Shown: in pieces, positions 30,625 through 41,387 of the stretch
Position numbering within the stretch: position 1 is the stretch's first letter
Layout of the letters: each line of letters opens with the position of its first letter
Assembly: GCA_946902985.2 (NCBI GenBank)
Contig: OX336389.2
Coordinates: 790,376,979 to 790,440,978, forward strand
Reading direction: 5' to 3'
DNA length: 64,000 nucleotides
Origin: Meconema thalassinum
Taxonomy: Eukaryota; Arthropoda; Insecta; Orthoptera; Tettigoniidae
The notes under the pieces: model-generated
Database searches by the model: none
Told to the model about the DNA's origin: nothing
Seen by the model: only the letters and a program-made list of their open reading frames with translations
Translations under genes and position numbers: made by a program

Positions 30625-31440
30625 GTATACCCTACCACAGCACTGTTCGCTGGCTGTCAGGGAAAATTTCTTCATGTGGCTTTTGCCATTCGCGAAGAAA
30701 TCGCTCTTTTCCTCGAAATAAATGGGCAGGCAGAGCAATGTCTCCCTGATCCAACATGGGTTGCAGACTTGGAGTTTCTTGCAGATATAACAATGCACGT
30801 AAACCACCTAAATACGTCATTGCAAGGAAAAGATCTATTAATCGTCGATGTGTACGATAAACTCAGAGCGTTCACTGAAAAGCTCCGTTTGTTTGAGCGG
30901 CAGATTCAAAATAGAGATTTAACGTTTTTCACTCGTCTTGCCTCTTTAAACATGCCTCCTGAGACCTCTTTGGACAAGTATCTAAAGAAGATCATGAGGC
31001 TTCTCCAATCTTTTGAAAAGAGGTTCCAAGACCTTAATGTTCGTGACAATGGAATGTGATTATTCTGCACTCCATTTTCAGATACCCCCGAGGACTACCC
31101 GCCGTCAATGGAGCTGGAAATAATAGTCTTACAATATTCTACCCTATTAAAAGGCAGATATTACAACACTCTGGATCTGTCACATTGGTATCGTTCACTG
31201 CATTAAGAAACATTTCCCAGCTTGCACAAGAACGCAGCACAGCTCATGTGTATATTTGGGTCCACATACTGTTGCGAGCAACTTTCCTCGGTCATGAACC
31301 GAATAAAATGCAAAGACAGGTCAATTCTCGGAGATCCGACATTGAAGAATGGTCTGTGCATCATGTCAGAAAATGCATTGACTCCCGATATCTCAGCACT
31401 TTTGTCCGTATTGAACCGTGTACCCTCTGATACTCTGTAA
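30625..31440 (+). pseudogene. ZBED/GTF2IRD2-like hAT-derived protein, C-terminal part
   Basis: Directly after the P element the reading resumes with IPYHSTVRWLSG (the conserved PYH..VRWLS), then LHVAFAIREEIALFLEINGQ, DPTWVADLEFLADITMHVNH and LNTSLQGKDLLIVDVYDKLR, AFTEKLRLFERQIQNRDLTF and FEKRFQDL, the middle of this hAT-derived family. After frame changes it ends with NAAQLMCIFGSTYCCEQLSS, VMNRIKCKDRSILGDPTLK and ALTPDISALLSVLNRVPS, the C-terminal dimerisation region. The frame 30622-31059 is open for 145 codons, the longest intact piece of the pseudogene. Lesions at 31059 and around 31200 separate it from the final segment (31222-31440). Confidence 0.85.
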
Positions 31441-31735
31441 ACGTATTGTTTTCTGTATCTTGGACGTGTCTTATGAATATCTCCTACATTCTCACGTCCA
31501 CAGTCATGCAAACCCATTCAACAGTATTCTCCGCCACAGGTCTCGGCCAGTATCCACCACCCAGTGACGGCAGCCCCCACAGGAGATCTGTATTGCATGT
31601 TACAGATTTACTCACGGAAGGTGGCGAGTATTCCACTCCACACTGGCGAGCAGCTTGGCTAGAACAGCCTGCTGTATAGATAATTGATATGATAATATGT
31701 GGCATTGTACTGTCTGTAATAGTGTGTGTGTATTT
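31441..31735. other. Gene-free stretch
   Basis: I see no gene. It separates the pseudogene from a SINE; a short open frame has no familiar motif. Confidence 0.35.
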
Positions 31736-31739
31736 GTCA

Positions 31740-31995
31740 TTGAGACTAAGTTTGGGATCGATGTGGCCGTGGCCTTAAGTTAGGAACCATCCCGGCATTT
31801 GCCTGAAGTAGAAACGAGAAACAACGGAAAACTACTTCTAGGATGGCCGAGATGGGGATAGGATCCGCCTCTTCTCAGTTTTGCCTCACGAGGCTGAATG
31901 CACCCTGTTCCAGCTCTCAGACCAGAACTGAATTTCTTGGCAGAGCCGCAAACCGAACCTAGACCTCAGGGGCGACAGTCAAGAATACTAGCCGC
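31740..31995 (-). mobile_element. SINE family B, minus orientation
   Basis: On the minus strand it shows GTCTAGGTTCGGTTTGCGG (B-box-like), CTGCCAAGAAATTCAGTTCT, GTGGTTT-like TTTTCCGTTGTTTCTCG, CAGGCAAATGCCGGGATGG and AAGGCCACGGCC, the same body as 21535-21895. Confidence 0.8.
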
Positions 31996-31999
31996 TACA

Positions 32000-33396
32000 C
32001 AATGAGGTGGCATTAAGACCAAGCAAGGCAAATCCTTATTTACAGTAAATACAATTAGCGTCTAATGTAATTCAATTGTTAAGGGAATTTCAGGCTAGCA
32101 TCAGTCTGATGTTTTAAATTAATGTTTTAGTCTACTTTTCATATTTTGGAAAAAAATATGAAAAATATGTCATAGCTCCGCATTCTCTTGGGTGGTCTTT
32201 TCTCACAGTCTTTCAATCTTCATTTCACAGCAGACAGGACGAGGTTGTCTATCCTATTAATAGCCTCGTAATACGAAAGTTATTAGTTTCATTCTTTCTA
32301 AAGTAGTTCTACAATCTGATGGAGTTTATGTAGAGTTCATCCTTCAGGGCACAGAAACAATGGTTAATTAATCCTCCCAAGAACTTCTAGTTGGTCCTCA
32401 ACTGACTTCATGAACATAGTAAGAGGTCGGGAGTGTTTATACATCTGTTTCACTTCAGAGTCCAGTTCTGTGTATTTGTTGATCTGTTGAGTGTAGATTG
32501 TTTGAAAGTTGTGATTGAGTGTTGTAGGTATGTCAATTATCACAACTACTTTTCTCTGTCTATCAAGAAAAAAATATGAAGATGGTTTAGCTTTCATCCT
32601 CTTGTCAGCTCTGATTTCCTTGTCTCAGAACAATAGCTAAATTCCATTATATACCACGTCATTTGAGTAGTAATTGAATTCAATTGAAATAAGTACTCTT
32701 CTGGATAACGCATTGGTTTTCGCGACCAAGTGTTGAAACTTCAGCTAACCATTTAGGTTTTTGCCTTGTATATTGCGGGGTTTCCCCTTGGTGCACCAAG
32801 TCAGGCTCATCAGAGGGCCCTGGGTATAGTCCGGGACACCGTAAATAAGCTACTTTAAAACCAACATGGCCGCCACATTTGGTGTTGCCAATCTACATCA
32901 TTTAACACCAAAAAGTCAGTACACACATCCATGTAACACGTATCGCAAATAATTCAAACTAAGTAAAGGCCCTTTTAGGAAAATACATTTTACATAAAGT
33001 TGTGAAGTAGTCCTTGCTCAAGTTAGGGACATCTTGGTCATCAGTCCTCAACAGTCTAACTCTTAAGCAGTATTATGGTAGTGAAGTTAACTTAAATTAG
33101 CTCTTCTAGATTGATTTTTAAAGAATCATATAAAATGCATAAGAACGGAAACATTAATACTTACTAAAGGTTTTTCCCAGTTTTGCCGGCGAGCTAAAAA
33201 TGAGCATGTTCATTTTTTCTTATAGGCTACATTTTTATAATTAGTCCAAAAATGCAGACCATTCTGTTCTAAGATGAGTGTTCAAAGAAGGATTTAAGAG
33301 TAGGAGAAATATAGAATAGTAGGGTACATATTATTTTATTATTTCTTTATTTTGATAAGTACCATACTCATTTCTTGCATGTATAGGCCTACATAT
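32000..33396. other. Gene-free stretch
   Basis: I see no gene. A patch AACATGGCCGCCACATTTGG near 32866 is like the GCCGCCATGTT blocks of family X repeats. An open frame at 32364-32597 (minus) has no familiar motif. Confidence 0.4.
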
Positions 33397-36268
33397 TGAA
33401 CCCTTGCGAGAAGCTTTTTATGAGACTCTTTCTTCAGGGTAGTGTTCGGTCCATAACGAAGTTGCTAATTTATGCTTCTACAAGGTGCAAGGTAACATAG
33501 TCCAAAATATATGACAGGAAAGAACAGAAGTGAAGCCAAACTAAACAAAAAATAATAATTTCAGAATTAAATTAACATAAGCACAACAAACAACACGAGG
33601 GAACACCCTCTTAACTCTACACCCAAAACTACTGTGTGAATACAAAATAAATGATCTCACCAGAGATATCAACACAAATAACAGGTCCCGAAATATGGCC
33701 TGCTTATCTACAAACCATGTGTGCAAGTGATGTGACTAAGCATGCGATATGGAAGAGTACTTGATACGTGATTTTTTGCCATCCTGCGAATGCCATCAGG
33801 CTACAAATCCATTTCTGAGATATCCTAGCAATGGGAACGAAACACTACTAATTCTATCAATACAATACCGACACTCGCTAACTTTAAATATTTATAAAAA
33901 CAAAGATTTCCGCAGAAATCTGGACCAACGTGCCACAGCACAACAAACTGCCTCAACATAGGTCTTCATCAAATAAACACAAGAATGAGTAACGTGACCA
34001 CGATACAACAACAACGACAAATGACCATATGTCATCTTACACTGAAATACACAACGAGGTGCCAACAAGAATTTACATATCATCTAAACTTAAATAAGAG
34101 ATGCTCAACAGCAATGCAATTAATATACAAGAAAAATATTTTATATGGACGTCGCACATGGGAATACCGCTCAGGCATGGCGATGTCAACCCTCAATATT
34201 ATATCACTCTTGAAATGAACAAGCAAGCTATATTTAAAAACAGGGTCTCTGCGAGGCCGTTTTTTTCCTCACAAACAGGCGTCCAGAAAATACCTCAGAT
34301 AAGCGCACAGTCTAGAACTCGTTATCACATGTCAAATCACCCCTCGTGTGAAATTTATCCCGGGGCAGCACTAATTGCTTGGTCCCCAAGATCAACGAAG
34401 AATAGCTGTCATCGCAGCTCACATGTGTGTGTGTCATCAAAATAATATCTCATTAATTCGACTTGGAATTACAAGATCACGAAGAACAGCTGCCAACTCA
34501 GCTCAAAATATATGTGTGTCACCAAATATCTCATCAATTCCCATTGGAATTACAAGATTAGCTGAGGTCCCTACGGACATCACTCACAATCCTCAAAATA
34601 CATTGCAGCCGACAGAGGACTGGCCCCACGCCATCCTCCCTCGCAGATAATTCACACATATCACACATAGACACACAGATACACAGAATATCACACGCTA
34701 GGGTTTTGAGAAACACCTGAAATAAAAGGGCACAGATATTTTCCACGCGCCAGCGCACGCCTGATTTAGTATTCTGACCGAAGAATTAATCAATCAAAAT
34801 GCAAAATTAAAATGAAATAAAAGAACGGACGGTTCATTACAAAATCATGTCGCAACAAGGCAACTCAAAATAAATACTTGTTCGTTCAAGAATCCTAGCA
34901 AACACACGTTTTCCCCCTTTGCTATTTTTACTGTTAATTAATGCAGCACCACTTATCACCTTGGCCGCATCCATGTGTACGCCAAATCAAATACATACAT
35001 GTACACGCGTACAAGAAATAACATTACACAAAATACAACAAATCAAACTGATGGCCACCCGTCCTCACGCATTTTCATATTTGAGTGTCGGGACACTACG
35101 TTAATCTACCACAAATGAAACAAGAATAAAATCACAAGAAAAACTGTTTACACACAAGGTTCCCATGCCAAAATACCTAAATAATGAATAAATCAATATT
35201 TCTACTCACCCATATCAGCTCATCACGTCAGTGGACGTCACTTTCCATAGCCCACTATGAATTTACGTAGCCATGACAAATCTCTGCGTAGGTTGTATGT
35301 TCATCATCCCAGCGGTCGACCCAATGTTCGTCATCTTGATGCCTTCTTCAATGATGAAAATACAGTTCAAAATTAATATTATTTCTACACCTACTATAAT
35401 TGCAACAGAGCTACACATTCACTCTTAGTCCTAGGCAATTAATAAAACGTGGACACTTTCCCTAAATAAGCACTTGGCTAACTTCACTCGCAAAAACATA
35501 CTAAAAAATATCACTGTTTATGTTACAATCGGCTCTCAACAGAGTCCTCAAAATGTTATGCATCTTACTTGAGATCGAAGACAAAAGTACTTTACAAAAT
35601 GATGCTAGTAGCACACGGCTACGGCAAATGATTACGTACAAGAGCCCTCGGCTCCGTCAAAATAAGAACGTGTAGTAACGTGTAACCTCTCCCGGTTATC
35701 AAAAATATGAACATGTTCGTTAGCACAGACATCTAATTTATACAGATCTGGTCAACTGGACGATGGAGGGGACTATAAATTTTCACTAAATCGAAGGGGT
35801 TGTCGTAGAAGCTTGCGGGTGGTATCAAAAAAAATTCATGAACGTTCCAACGCTGCCTCGCGGAATCAAATCGCATCTTGGATTAATTAGATACAGCTTT
35901 GGCGCGCTTTCTCAAGGCACGCTTCTTTCCCGCCAAAACAAGCTTGGGTCTGCATTATTCGTAAATTCATATGCAAAATCGTTGAGTAGAGTACGTCGCT
36001 TCTCCCACCTGTCGTCCTCAAAAGTATCTCTGTCTCACAGTTCCCGGTCAACACGCTCTCTGTCTCACTGGCAGACAAAGGCTCGAGACGCTCAAGGTCA
36101 GCGTTCAGTGAGCCCACTTCCAAGAAATGTTTAAATTTAAGACGTGCTCCACTGACCCAACTGTTACAACACTAAGCTCTCAACTTGCTTCAACTGACTG
36201 CGGACATAATGCAGTATATAAAATTAAGATATAAACAATTATTCTGCGATAGTATGAATAACGGTTCA
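33397..36268 (-). repeat. 3' LTR of the gypsy element
   Basis: 2,872 bp, bounded by TGAACCCTTGCGAG and ACGGTTCA. It matches 44189-47071 nearly throughout. Open frames inside it (for example 33749-33961 and 34101-34445) recur identically or nearly in the other LTR simply because the LTR is repeated; none has a known motif. Gypsy LTRs are usually 0.2-1 kb long, so this is exceptional. Confidence 0.95.
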
Positions 36269-36284
36269 CTTTCCTCCACCAAAG
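36269..36284 (-). promoter_or_regulatory. Polypurine tract
   Basis: On the minus strand the sequence CTTTGGTGGAGGAAAG ends directly at the 3' LTR. It is the expected primer for plus-strand DNA synthesis. Confidence 0.8.
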
Positions 36285-36470
36285 TTTAAAAATTCGAAGA
36301 AATCATGATTTGAATTTTCAAACATCAACATAGTCATTTTCACAATTGAGTCTGGATCTCACCAGCTCTTTAAATGTTCCAGTGTAGTCTGAGTATCTAG
36401 CATACCTCAGCCCACGAATTGCTTCTCCAATGTGTTCACTAAGTGTACCTTGGCCTCGATGAGTAGTCAA

Positions 36471-37790
36471 CTACCTGTCACATTCCGGTTCAAACCTGTA
36501 GGCGTTATTTCCTAGATTCTTGATTATACGGAACGGGCCCACGTACTTGGCACTAAATTTAGCGAATACCTTGTTCTTAGGATCAGATATTGGTGGTCGT
36601 CGTACGAGTACCAATTCGTCTTCACGAAGTTCTCGGTGAAATGTCTTCCCTCGATATCTGCGTAATCTTCGTTCTGCCTGATTCTTCATGTGTTCCTTCG
36701 TTCTCTGAATCCTTAATTCATGTGCTATCAATGGATTCTTAGGACATGGAATGATCTTGTCCCAAGTTCTCTCTGGTACTCTAATATGATGCACTAGCAA
36801 TGGCACCTGTCCTGTAGATACATGCTTAGTTGTGTTCATAAAATGCTCGATATTACCAACTTTATCCACCCACTTGTTATGTTCATTAGGGATCAGAACA
36901 CGATAATATTTCTCCACACAACGGATTACTCTTTCGCTAGGATTGGCTTTTGCGTGACGTATGCTTCATCAGATGTGCTTTATTCCAAGATTTTCAATTC
37001 CTTTCCTACCGGGTGAGTTAGCCGAGGTCGTTGCGGCATGACTGTTGGCAGTCGCTCACATCCGGGAGGCGAGGAGGTTCAAATCCCCCCGCCGGCAACC
37101 TTGAAGATGGTCTTCTGTGGTTTCCCATCTTCCTTCCAGGCAAATGCCGGGGTTGGTCCCTAACTATAGGCCACAGCCGCTACCTTCCAACTCCTCGACC
37201 CTCCCATCCAACATTCCTCCCCAACGGTACTTGTAGCTCACCCATTGGGTGTCCGTCTCGAAGCAGCTACAGAACTGGCGAGCCGAACATGTCCTCGGAC
37301 ACTCCCGGCACTAAAAAGCCATACGCTAAAAAAAAAACTTTCCTGAACACAGAACTGGTAAAATAGCTACCATGGTCTGATAAAATGTATCCCGGATTTT
37401 CTAGAGTAGGAATGACTTTGTTTTGAATCCTGCTGAGTACTTGTTTTGACGTGGTCTTTTGGATCGGGCATAATACTACAAATTTCGAAAAGACATCAAC
37501 GCATACTAACAGATGTTTACACACACGCCTTCCTTTGGGTAGGGGTCCCAGAGAGTCGATCGCCAGTAGGTCACACGGCTTCTGCGGTAGTAATGGCTTC
37601 GGATACTGTTCCATGAGGTAATTATTAGGCTTAGTGCGCTGACATGCGTCACAAGTCTTAATTACCTCTACAATGGTAGATCTCATTCTTGGCCACGTAA
37701 AAGATTCTCCAATCGTCCAATGCCGACATGTCCTAGATTTTCATGAACGTGCCACGTTACTCCTCTCTGAAGAGAAGCTGGAACTACAAT
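36471..37790 (-). pseudogene. Gypsy integrase, split by a SINE
   Basis: From 37790 down: the HH part of the zinc finger, WHVHENLGHVGIGRLENLL, then VIKTCDACQRTKPNNYL with its CC pair, LAIDSLGPLPKGRRVCKHLL (first Asp), VFSKFVVLCPIQKTTSK and YILSDHGSYFTSSVFRKVF (second Asp). The SINE (37008-37337) follows. On its far side the frame continues with NPSERVIRCVEKYYRVL, which contains the third catalytic residue, Glu. Next come NEHNKWVDKVGNIEHFMNTT, and a C-terminal region ELVLVRRPPISDPKNKVFAK and YVGPFRIIKNLGNNAYRFEP, the GPY-like module. The three catalytic residues survive, but the SINE and a stop in the zinc-finger region break the gene. Confidence 0.9.
37008..37337 (+). mobile_element. SINE family A inside gypsy integrase
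   Basis: It starts ACCGGGTGAGTTAGCCGAGG, with B box GGTTCAAATCCCC, and ends in a run of ten A. Seven-base duplications CTTTCCT at 37001-37007 and 37338-37344 flank it. The copy at 14881-15225 is nearly the same, and a body motif GAACATGTCC(T/C)(T/C)GGACAC is shared. Confidence 0.92.
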
Positions 37791-37881
37791 TCTGAGTTTG
37801 GTGTGCTCTTCATCCACAAACTTGTGTAGAAGGCCATTTAAATACTGGTACTTGGCTTCCCTCGCTCTCGCTTCACGATAT

Positions 37882-39126
37882 TCAGGTGTCCCCTGCTGTA
37901 TCTCTTTTGAAATATATTATCATCATCAGCATCCATGGATCTCGTTCTTGCTCCTGTTGAATATTCTTAAGTCTGTCCAGAAACTCTCGGTCCTTCGTTG
38001 TTAATTCCAAATGATGTACTTCTACTGCTAACTCGTTATCCTGCTCAGGATTTCTGCTCAAAGCATCGGGAATGACATTCATTTTCCCTGGACTGTGCTC
38101 TATGGTAATGTCGAATTGCTGGATATAAATAGACCAACGAGTCACTCGTTTACTCACCATCGCGGTCTGGAAAAGGAATGTTAATGCATGGTGGTCGGTT
38201 TTCACAATAATGGAATAACCAAAAACAATCTTCCTCCACCCTCTATAATGCATAGAGTATAGCCAATAACTCCAGCTCTGTAACTGTATAATTTCTCTCA
38301 TGCTTGCGCAACTTGCGACTTGTAAATGCCAAATATGATCGGTGATTTAAATCTGAAGTGTCCTCTTGGTATAACATTGCACCAATCCCAATTAACGATG
38401 CGTCAGCCTGAATTACAAATTTCTTTCCAAAGTCCGGGTATCCTAATTTCACACAGTATTCGAGCAGTTCCTTCGTGGCATTGAAAGACCTGTCGCACTC
38501 CTCACTCCATGACCATCGATTTCCCTTCTTCAACATTTCTTGCATTGGCGCGACTGTCTCCGTGTAGCCTGGACAGTTCTCCTTGAAAAAGCCAGTGACT
38601 CCCAAAAATGCTCTTACGTGCTTTACTCTGGTTGGTGTCGGAAACTTCTTAAAAGCATCTATCTTGGCCGGATTAGGTCTCACACCTTCATGATCAATAA
38701 TGTGTCCTAAATACAATATTTCACTCTGAAAGAAGTGTGATTTCTTGAGGTGAATTCTGAAATTCATGGTTCTTAGGTTGTCCAGAAGTTTATTAAGATT
38801 TACCATGTGTTCATCCATTATTTCTGAATCGAGAACAATGTCGTCAACATATCTCGTAGTGAATGCCTTTACTTTATCTGTTAAGTTTCTATCCAGAGCT
38901 CTAATTAGTGCACAACCTGCTGTTTTGTCTCAAAATGGCATTCTCAGCCAGACATAGGTTTGATTATCAAATAAAACCCCGTCAGCAACTGTGATTTTTC
39001 CTCTAGCTCTAGGTGATGAAAGCTATTGGTCAGATCCACGCTGGTATAGATCTTCCTTCCTCTAAATCCTTTTAGTACATCTTTAATAAGCGGCGCTTTA
39101 TCGTGCTCGGGCAGAAGCTTGCTAAT
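37882..39126 (-). pseudogene. Gypsy reverse transcriptase and RNase H
   Basis: Reverse transcriptase fragments with lesions (39126-38818) lead into the catalytic YVDDIVLDSEIMDEHM, followed by the open frame 38818-38243: LKKSHFFQSEILYLGHIIDH, FKKFPTPTRVKHVRAFLGV and RWSWSEECDRSFNATKEL, the thumb and connection. RNase H begins FVIQADASLIGIGAML and includes SRKLRKHERNYTVTELELLA. After a frameshift near 38250 it continues with VKTDHHALTFLFQTA and WSIYIQQFDITIEHSPGKMN. The protein then ends with a spacer before the integrase. The order protease-RT-RNase H-integrase is that of Ty3/gypsy (Metaviridae). At least two frame changes and an in-frame stop near 38940 inactivate it. Confidence 0.93.
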
Positions 39127-40209
39127 TTAAAAAAGCGCGTCTAGGCATAGCCTAATAGATCCATTTGGCTTAGATACTGCCAAAATAGCATTTAAATATG
39201 GTGTAGGTGATTTCTTGATCATTCCGACTTCGAGTAAATTGTCAATAATATCCTTCACCTGAGAATGATGTTTCTCCGGGATTGGGTCAAGTTTACTTTT
39301 AAAAGGTGTCCAGTCATCCACTTGCATAGCATACTTGAAATTGAGAACTTTTCCTGGTATGGTGTCAAATACTTCCTTATGACGGCGTAAAATAATTTCT
39401 AACTTCAATTTATTAGAGTCCCCCAATTTCAATTCGTTCAGCCGCTCCTGAATCAGATTTTCAAATTTTGAGCCAGAGTGATCTTCTTCCGCTAAATATG
39501 TCCATAATACATTTGAGATATCTTGACCTCCAAGTTCCACTAGTGCTGTCCTAATTACTTCTCCCTCTTGTTTGTTTATCTCGTCCGTGACGTCATCCGG
39601 GATTACCTCCATTGTCCAAGTGCCAACCTCTCGTTCCAATGTCGTATCCTGCATGTTCAGACCAACATGACTCAATTCTTCCACTTGCTTGAAACTGACA
39701 GTATTATTCCTCAAATCTATTACTGCGTGGTACACACATATGAAATTTGCTCCTAAAATAACTTTGTAACTCATCTTCGCCATCACAAAAAAATCTTGTG
39801 CAAATGTGTGGCTTAGAATGTCTAGCTCCAAATATGCCTGGTGTTCACATGTTACAGTCTTCTCTGGTACGTTTAGTTGTGGAACTGGTATTAATGGAAC
39901 CGTCTGCTTCCTTCCTATTTCTTTGATTAGAGGTTCAGATACCAAGCTAACTTGACTTCCAGTGTCCATTAGGCAGCGTACTTTCAATCCTCCTATTCTT
40001 GCATATATAACAGGTAACTGTCTAATAACATTCTCATGCGGCCTCGCTACTTCCTCCAGACAATCATCCGGGAACGCAATCCATTCCTCTATGTTAGCAA
40101 AAATTACATCACGGTCATCAGCCACTCCCGCTCTCAGCCTGTCTTCTAGTTCGTAATTTGGGCTTTTTTTTCTCGCCACGAAACCAGTCTTGTGAATTTC
40201 GTCTGCCAT
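39127..40209 (-). pseudogene. Gypsy aspartic protease and N-terminal reverse transcriptase
   Basis: A single frame of 360 codons starts MADEIHKTGFVARKK. The protease core is KVRCLMDTGSQVSLVSEPL with the catalytic DTG (about residues 82-84), then YKVILGANFICVYHAVIDL, the second half of the fold. A linker leads to the RT start: YAMQVDDWTPFKSKLDPIPE, VKDIIDNLLEVGMIKKSPTP and LNAILAVSKPNGSIRLCLDA. The frame ends LF with a TAA, where the family has RFLN; the RT continues in fragments below 39126. The Met at 40209 is a downstream start inside a gag-pol; the upstream join to gag is interrupted by the mariner. Confidence 0.9.
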
Positions 40210-40338
40210 TATATTGCCTCTCCTGTTGTCTCAGCAAACTATCTGCTCCTTCTCCGTGATTATCAAGATTTTTTCAGTTTTCCATGGCTCGTCCCCACTT
40301 CTCTTTCTCCGTCTCCTCATTAGCGGGTAATTCTTATA

Positions 40339-41309
40339 CGAAGTACGTCCAGAAGGTAAGTTCCGTTTGGTAATAACATTACATTGTGTACATATACAGA
40401 AAAATTATTCATTGCACAAAATTCAACAACCCTTAAATTACATTTCCACATAACTGCCGAAAAGTTGCAGGCATTTGCCGCAGCGTGGCACGAGTTTTTG
40501 TATACCTTCTTCATAGACGTGTGCCACCTGTGTCTTCAACAAGTTGTACGTTCCGCTTACGGAGCAACATAAAACAAATCGGATGTGTAGTGCACTTCAG
40601 TTTTTGACCCGTTACAATGAAGGCGGCGAAGAATTTCTGACACAGATAGTCACAGGAGATGAAACTTGGGTTTCTTACGACACCCTTGAAAGTAAGCGGC
40701 AATCAATGGAATGGAGGCACACTTCATCCCCAGCAAAGGTTAAGCCGAAACAAATCTTGACACCTCGGAAAATGATGTGCACAGTGTTCTGGGACTGGAA
40801 AGGCATCTTACTCATTGATTTATTACTGCTTGGTCAAACAATCAACGCAGATGCTTACTGCGAGACACTTAGGAAATTGCGCCGCGCAATACAGAATAAG
40901 CGCCGAGGGTTGCTGTCAAAATGTGTTGTTTTTCTTCACGACAACGCACGACCACACACTGCAAATGTGACGAAAAACCTCCTACAGGGATTTGTCTGGG
41001 ACGTGTTTGACCACCCTCCGTACAGCCTTGACCTCGCTCCTCAAGTCATTCCTTGGCGGTCAACACTTCAACAATGACGACGACCTGAAAGAAGATGTTT
41101 CCAAATGGTTGAAGACACAGGCGGCAAACTTCTATGAAGAAGGTATCCAAAAACTTGTGCCACGCTATGACAAATGCCTGCAAAAGTTCGGCAGTTATGT
41201 GGAAAAGTACTTTAAGAGGTGTAGAATGTTGTGAATAAAATATTTTTTCTGTATCTGTACACATTTTAATTTTATTACCAAACGGAACATACTTTCTGGA
41301 CGTGCCTCG
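40339..41309 (+). mobile_element. Rearranged mariner element
   Basis: The element is 971 bp between TA dinucleotides at 40337-40338 and 41310-41311, the target duplication of mariner. The ends are inverted repeats, CGAAGTACGTCCAGAAGGTA and (minus strand) CGAGGCACGTCCAGAAAGTA. About 200 bp from the 3' end (roughly 41100-41309) recur in inverted orientation at the 5' end (roughly 40339-40550), in place of the normal promoter and first half of the transposase gene. It lies between gypsy gag and pol. Confidence 0.92.
40544..41234 (+). pseudogene. Mariner transposase, N-terminal half missing
   Basis: The frame starts in the middle of the protein, at LTEQHKTNRMCSALQFLTRY, then QIVTGDETWVSYDTLE with the first catalytic Asp, SMEWRHTSSPAKVKPKQIL, MCTVFWDWKGILLIDLLL, YCETLRKLRRAIQNKRRGLL and VVFLHDNARPHTANVTKNLL (second Asp). 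DHPPYSLDLAP is followed by a frame change where the family has SDY with the third Asp of the DD34D triad, so that residue is lost. After the change come NNDDDLKEDVSKWLKTQAAN, EGIQKLVPRYDKCLQKFGSY and a stop at about 41234. The helix-turn-helix domain that binds the ends is absent. Dead. Confidence 0.92.
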
Positions 41310-41387
41310 TAGATACTTCTGTGATTCTCTGTAGCGTTCATCCTATTTGTTCCGGTACTCCCTTGGATCCTCTTGCATGTTATCCCG

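Noticed and set aside
33749..34650. Open frames repeated almost identically at 44543-45504
   Set aside because: Their conservation is explained by the two LTRs being copies of each other; no domain is visible.
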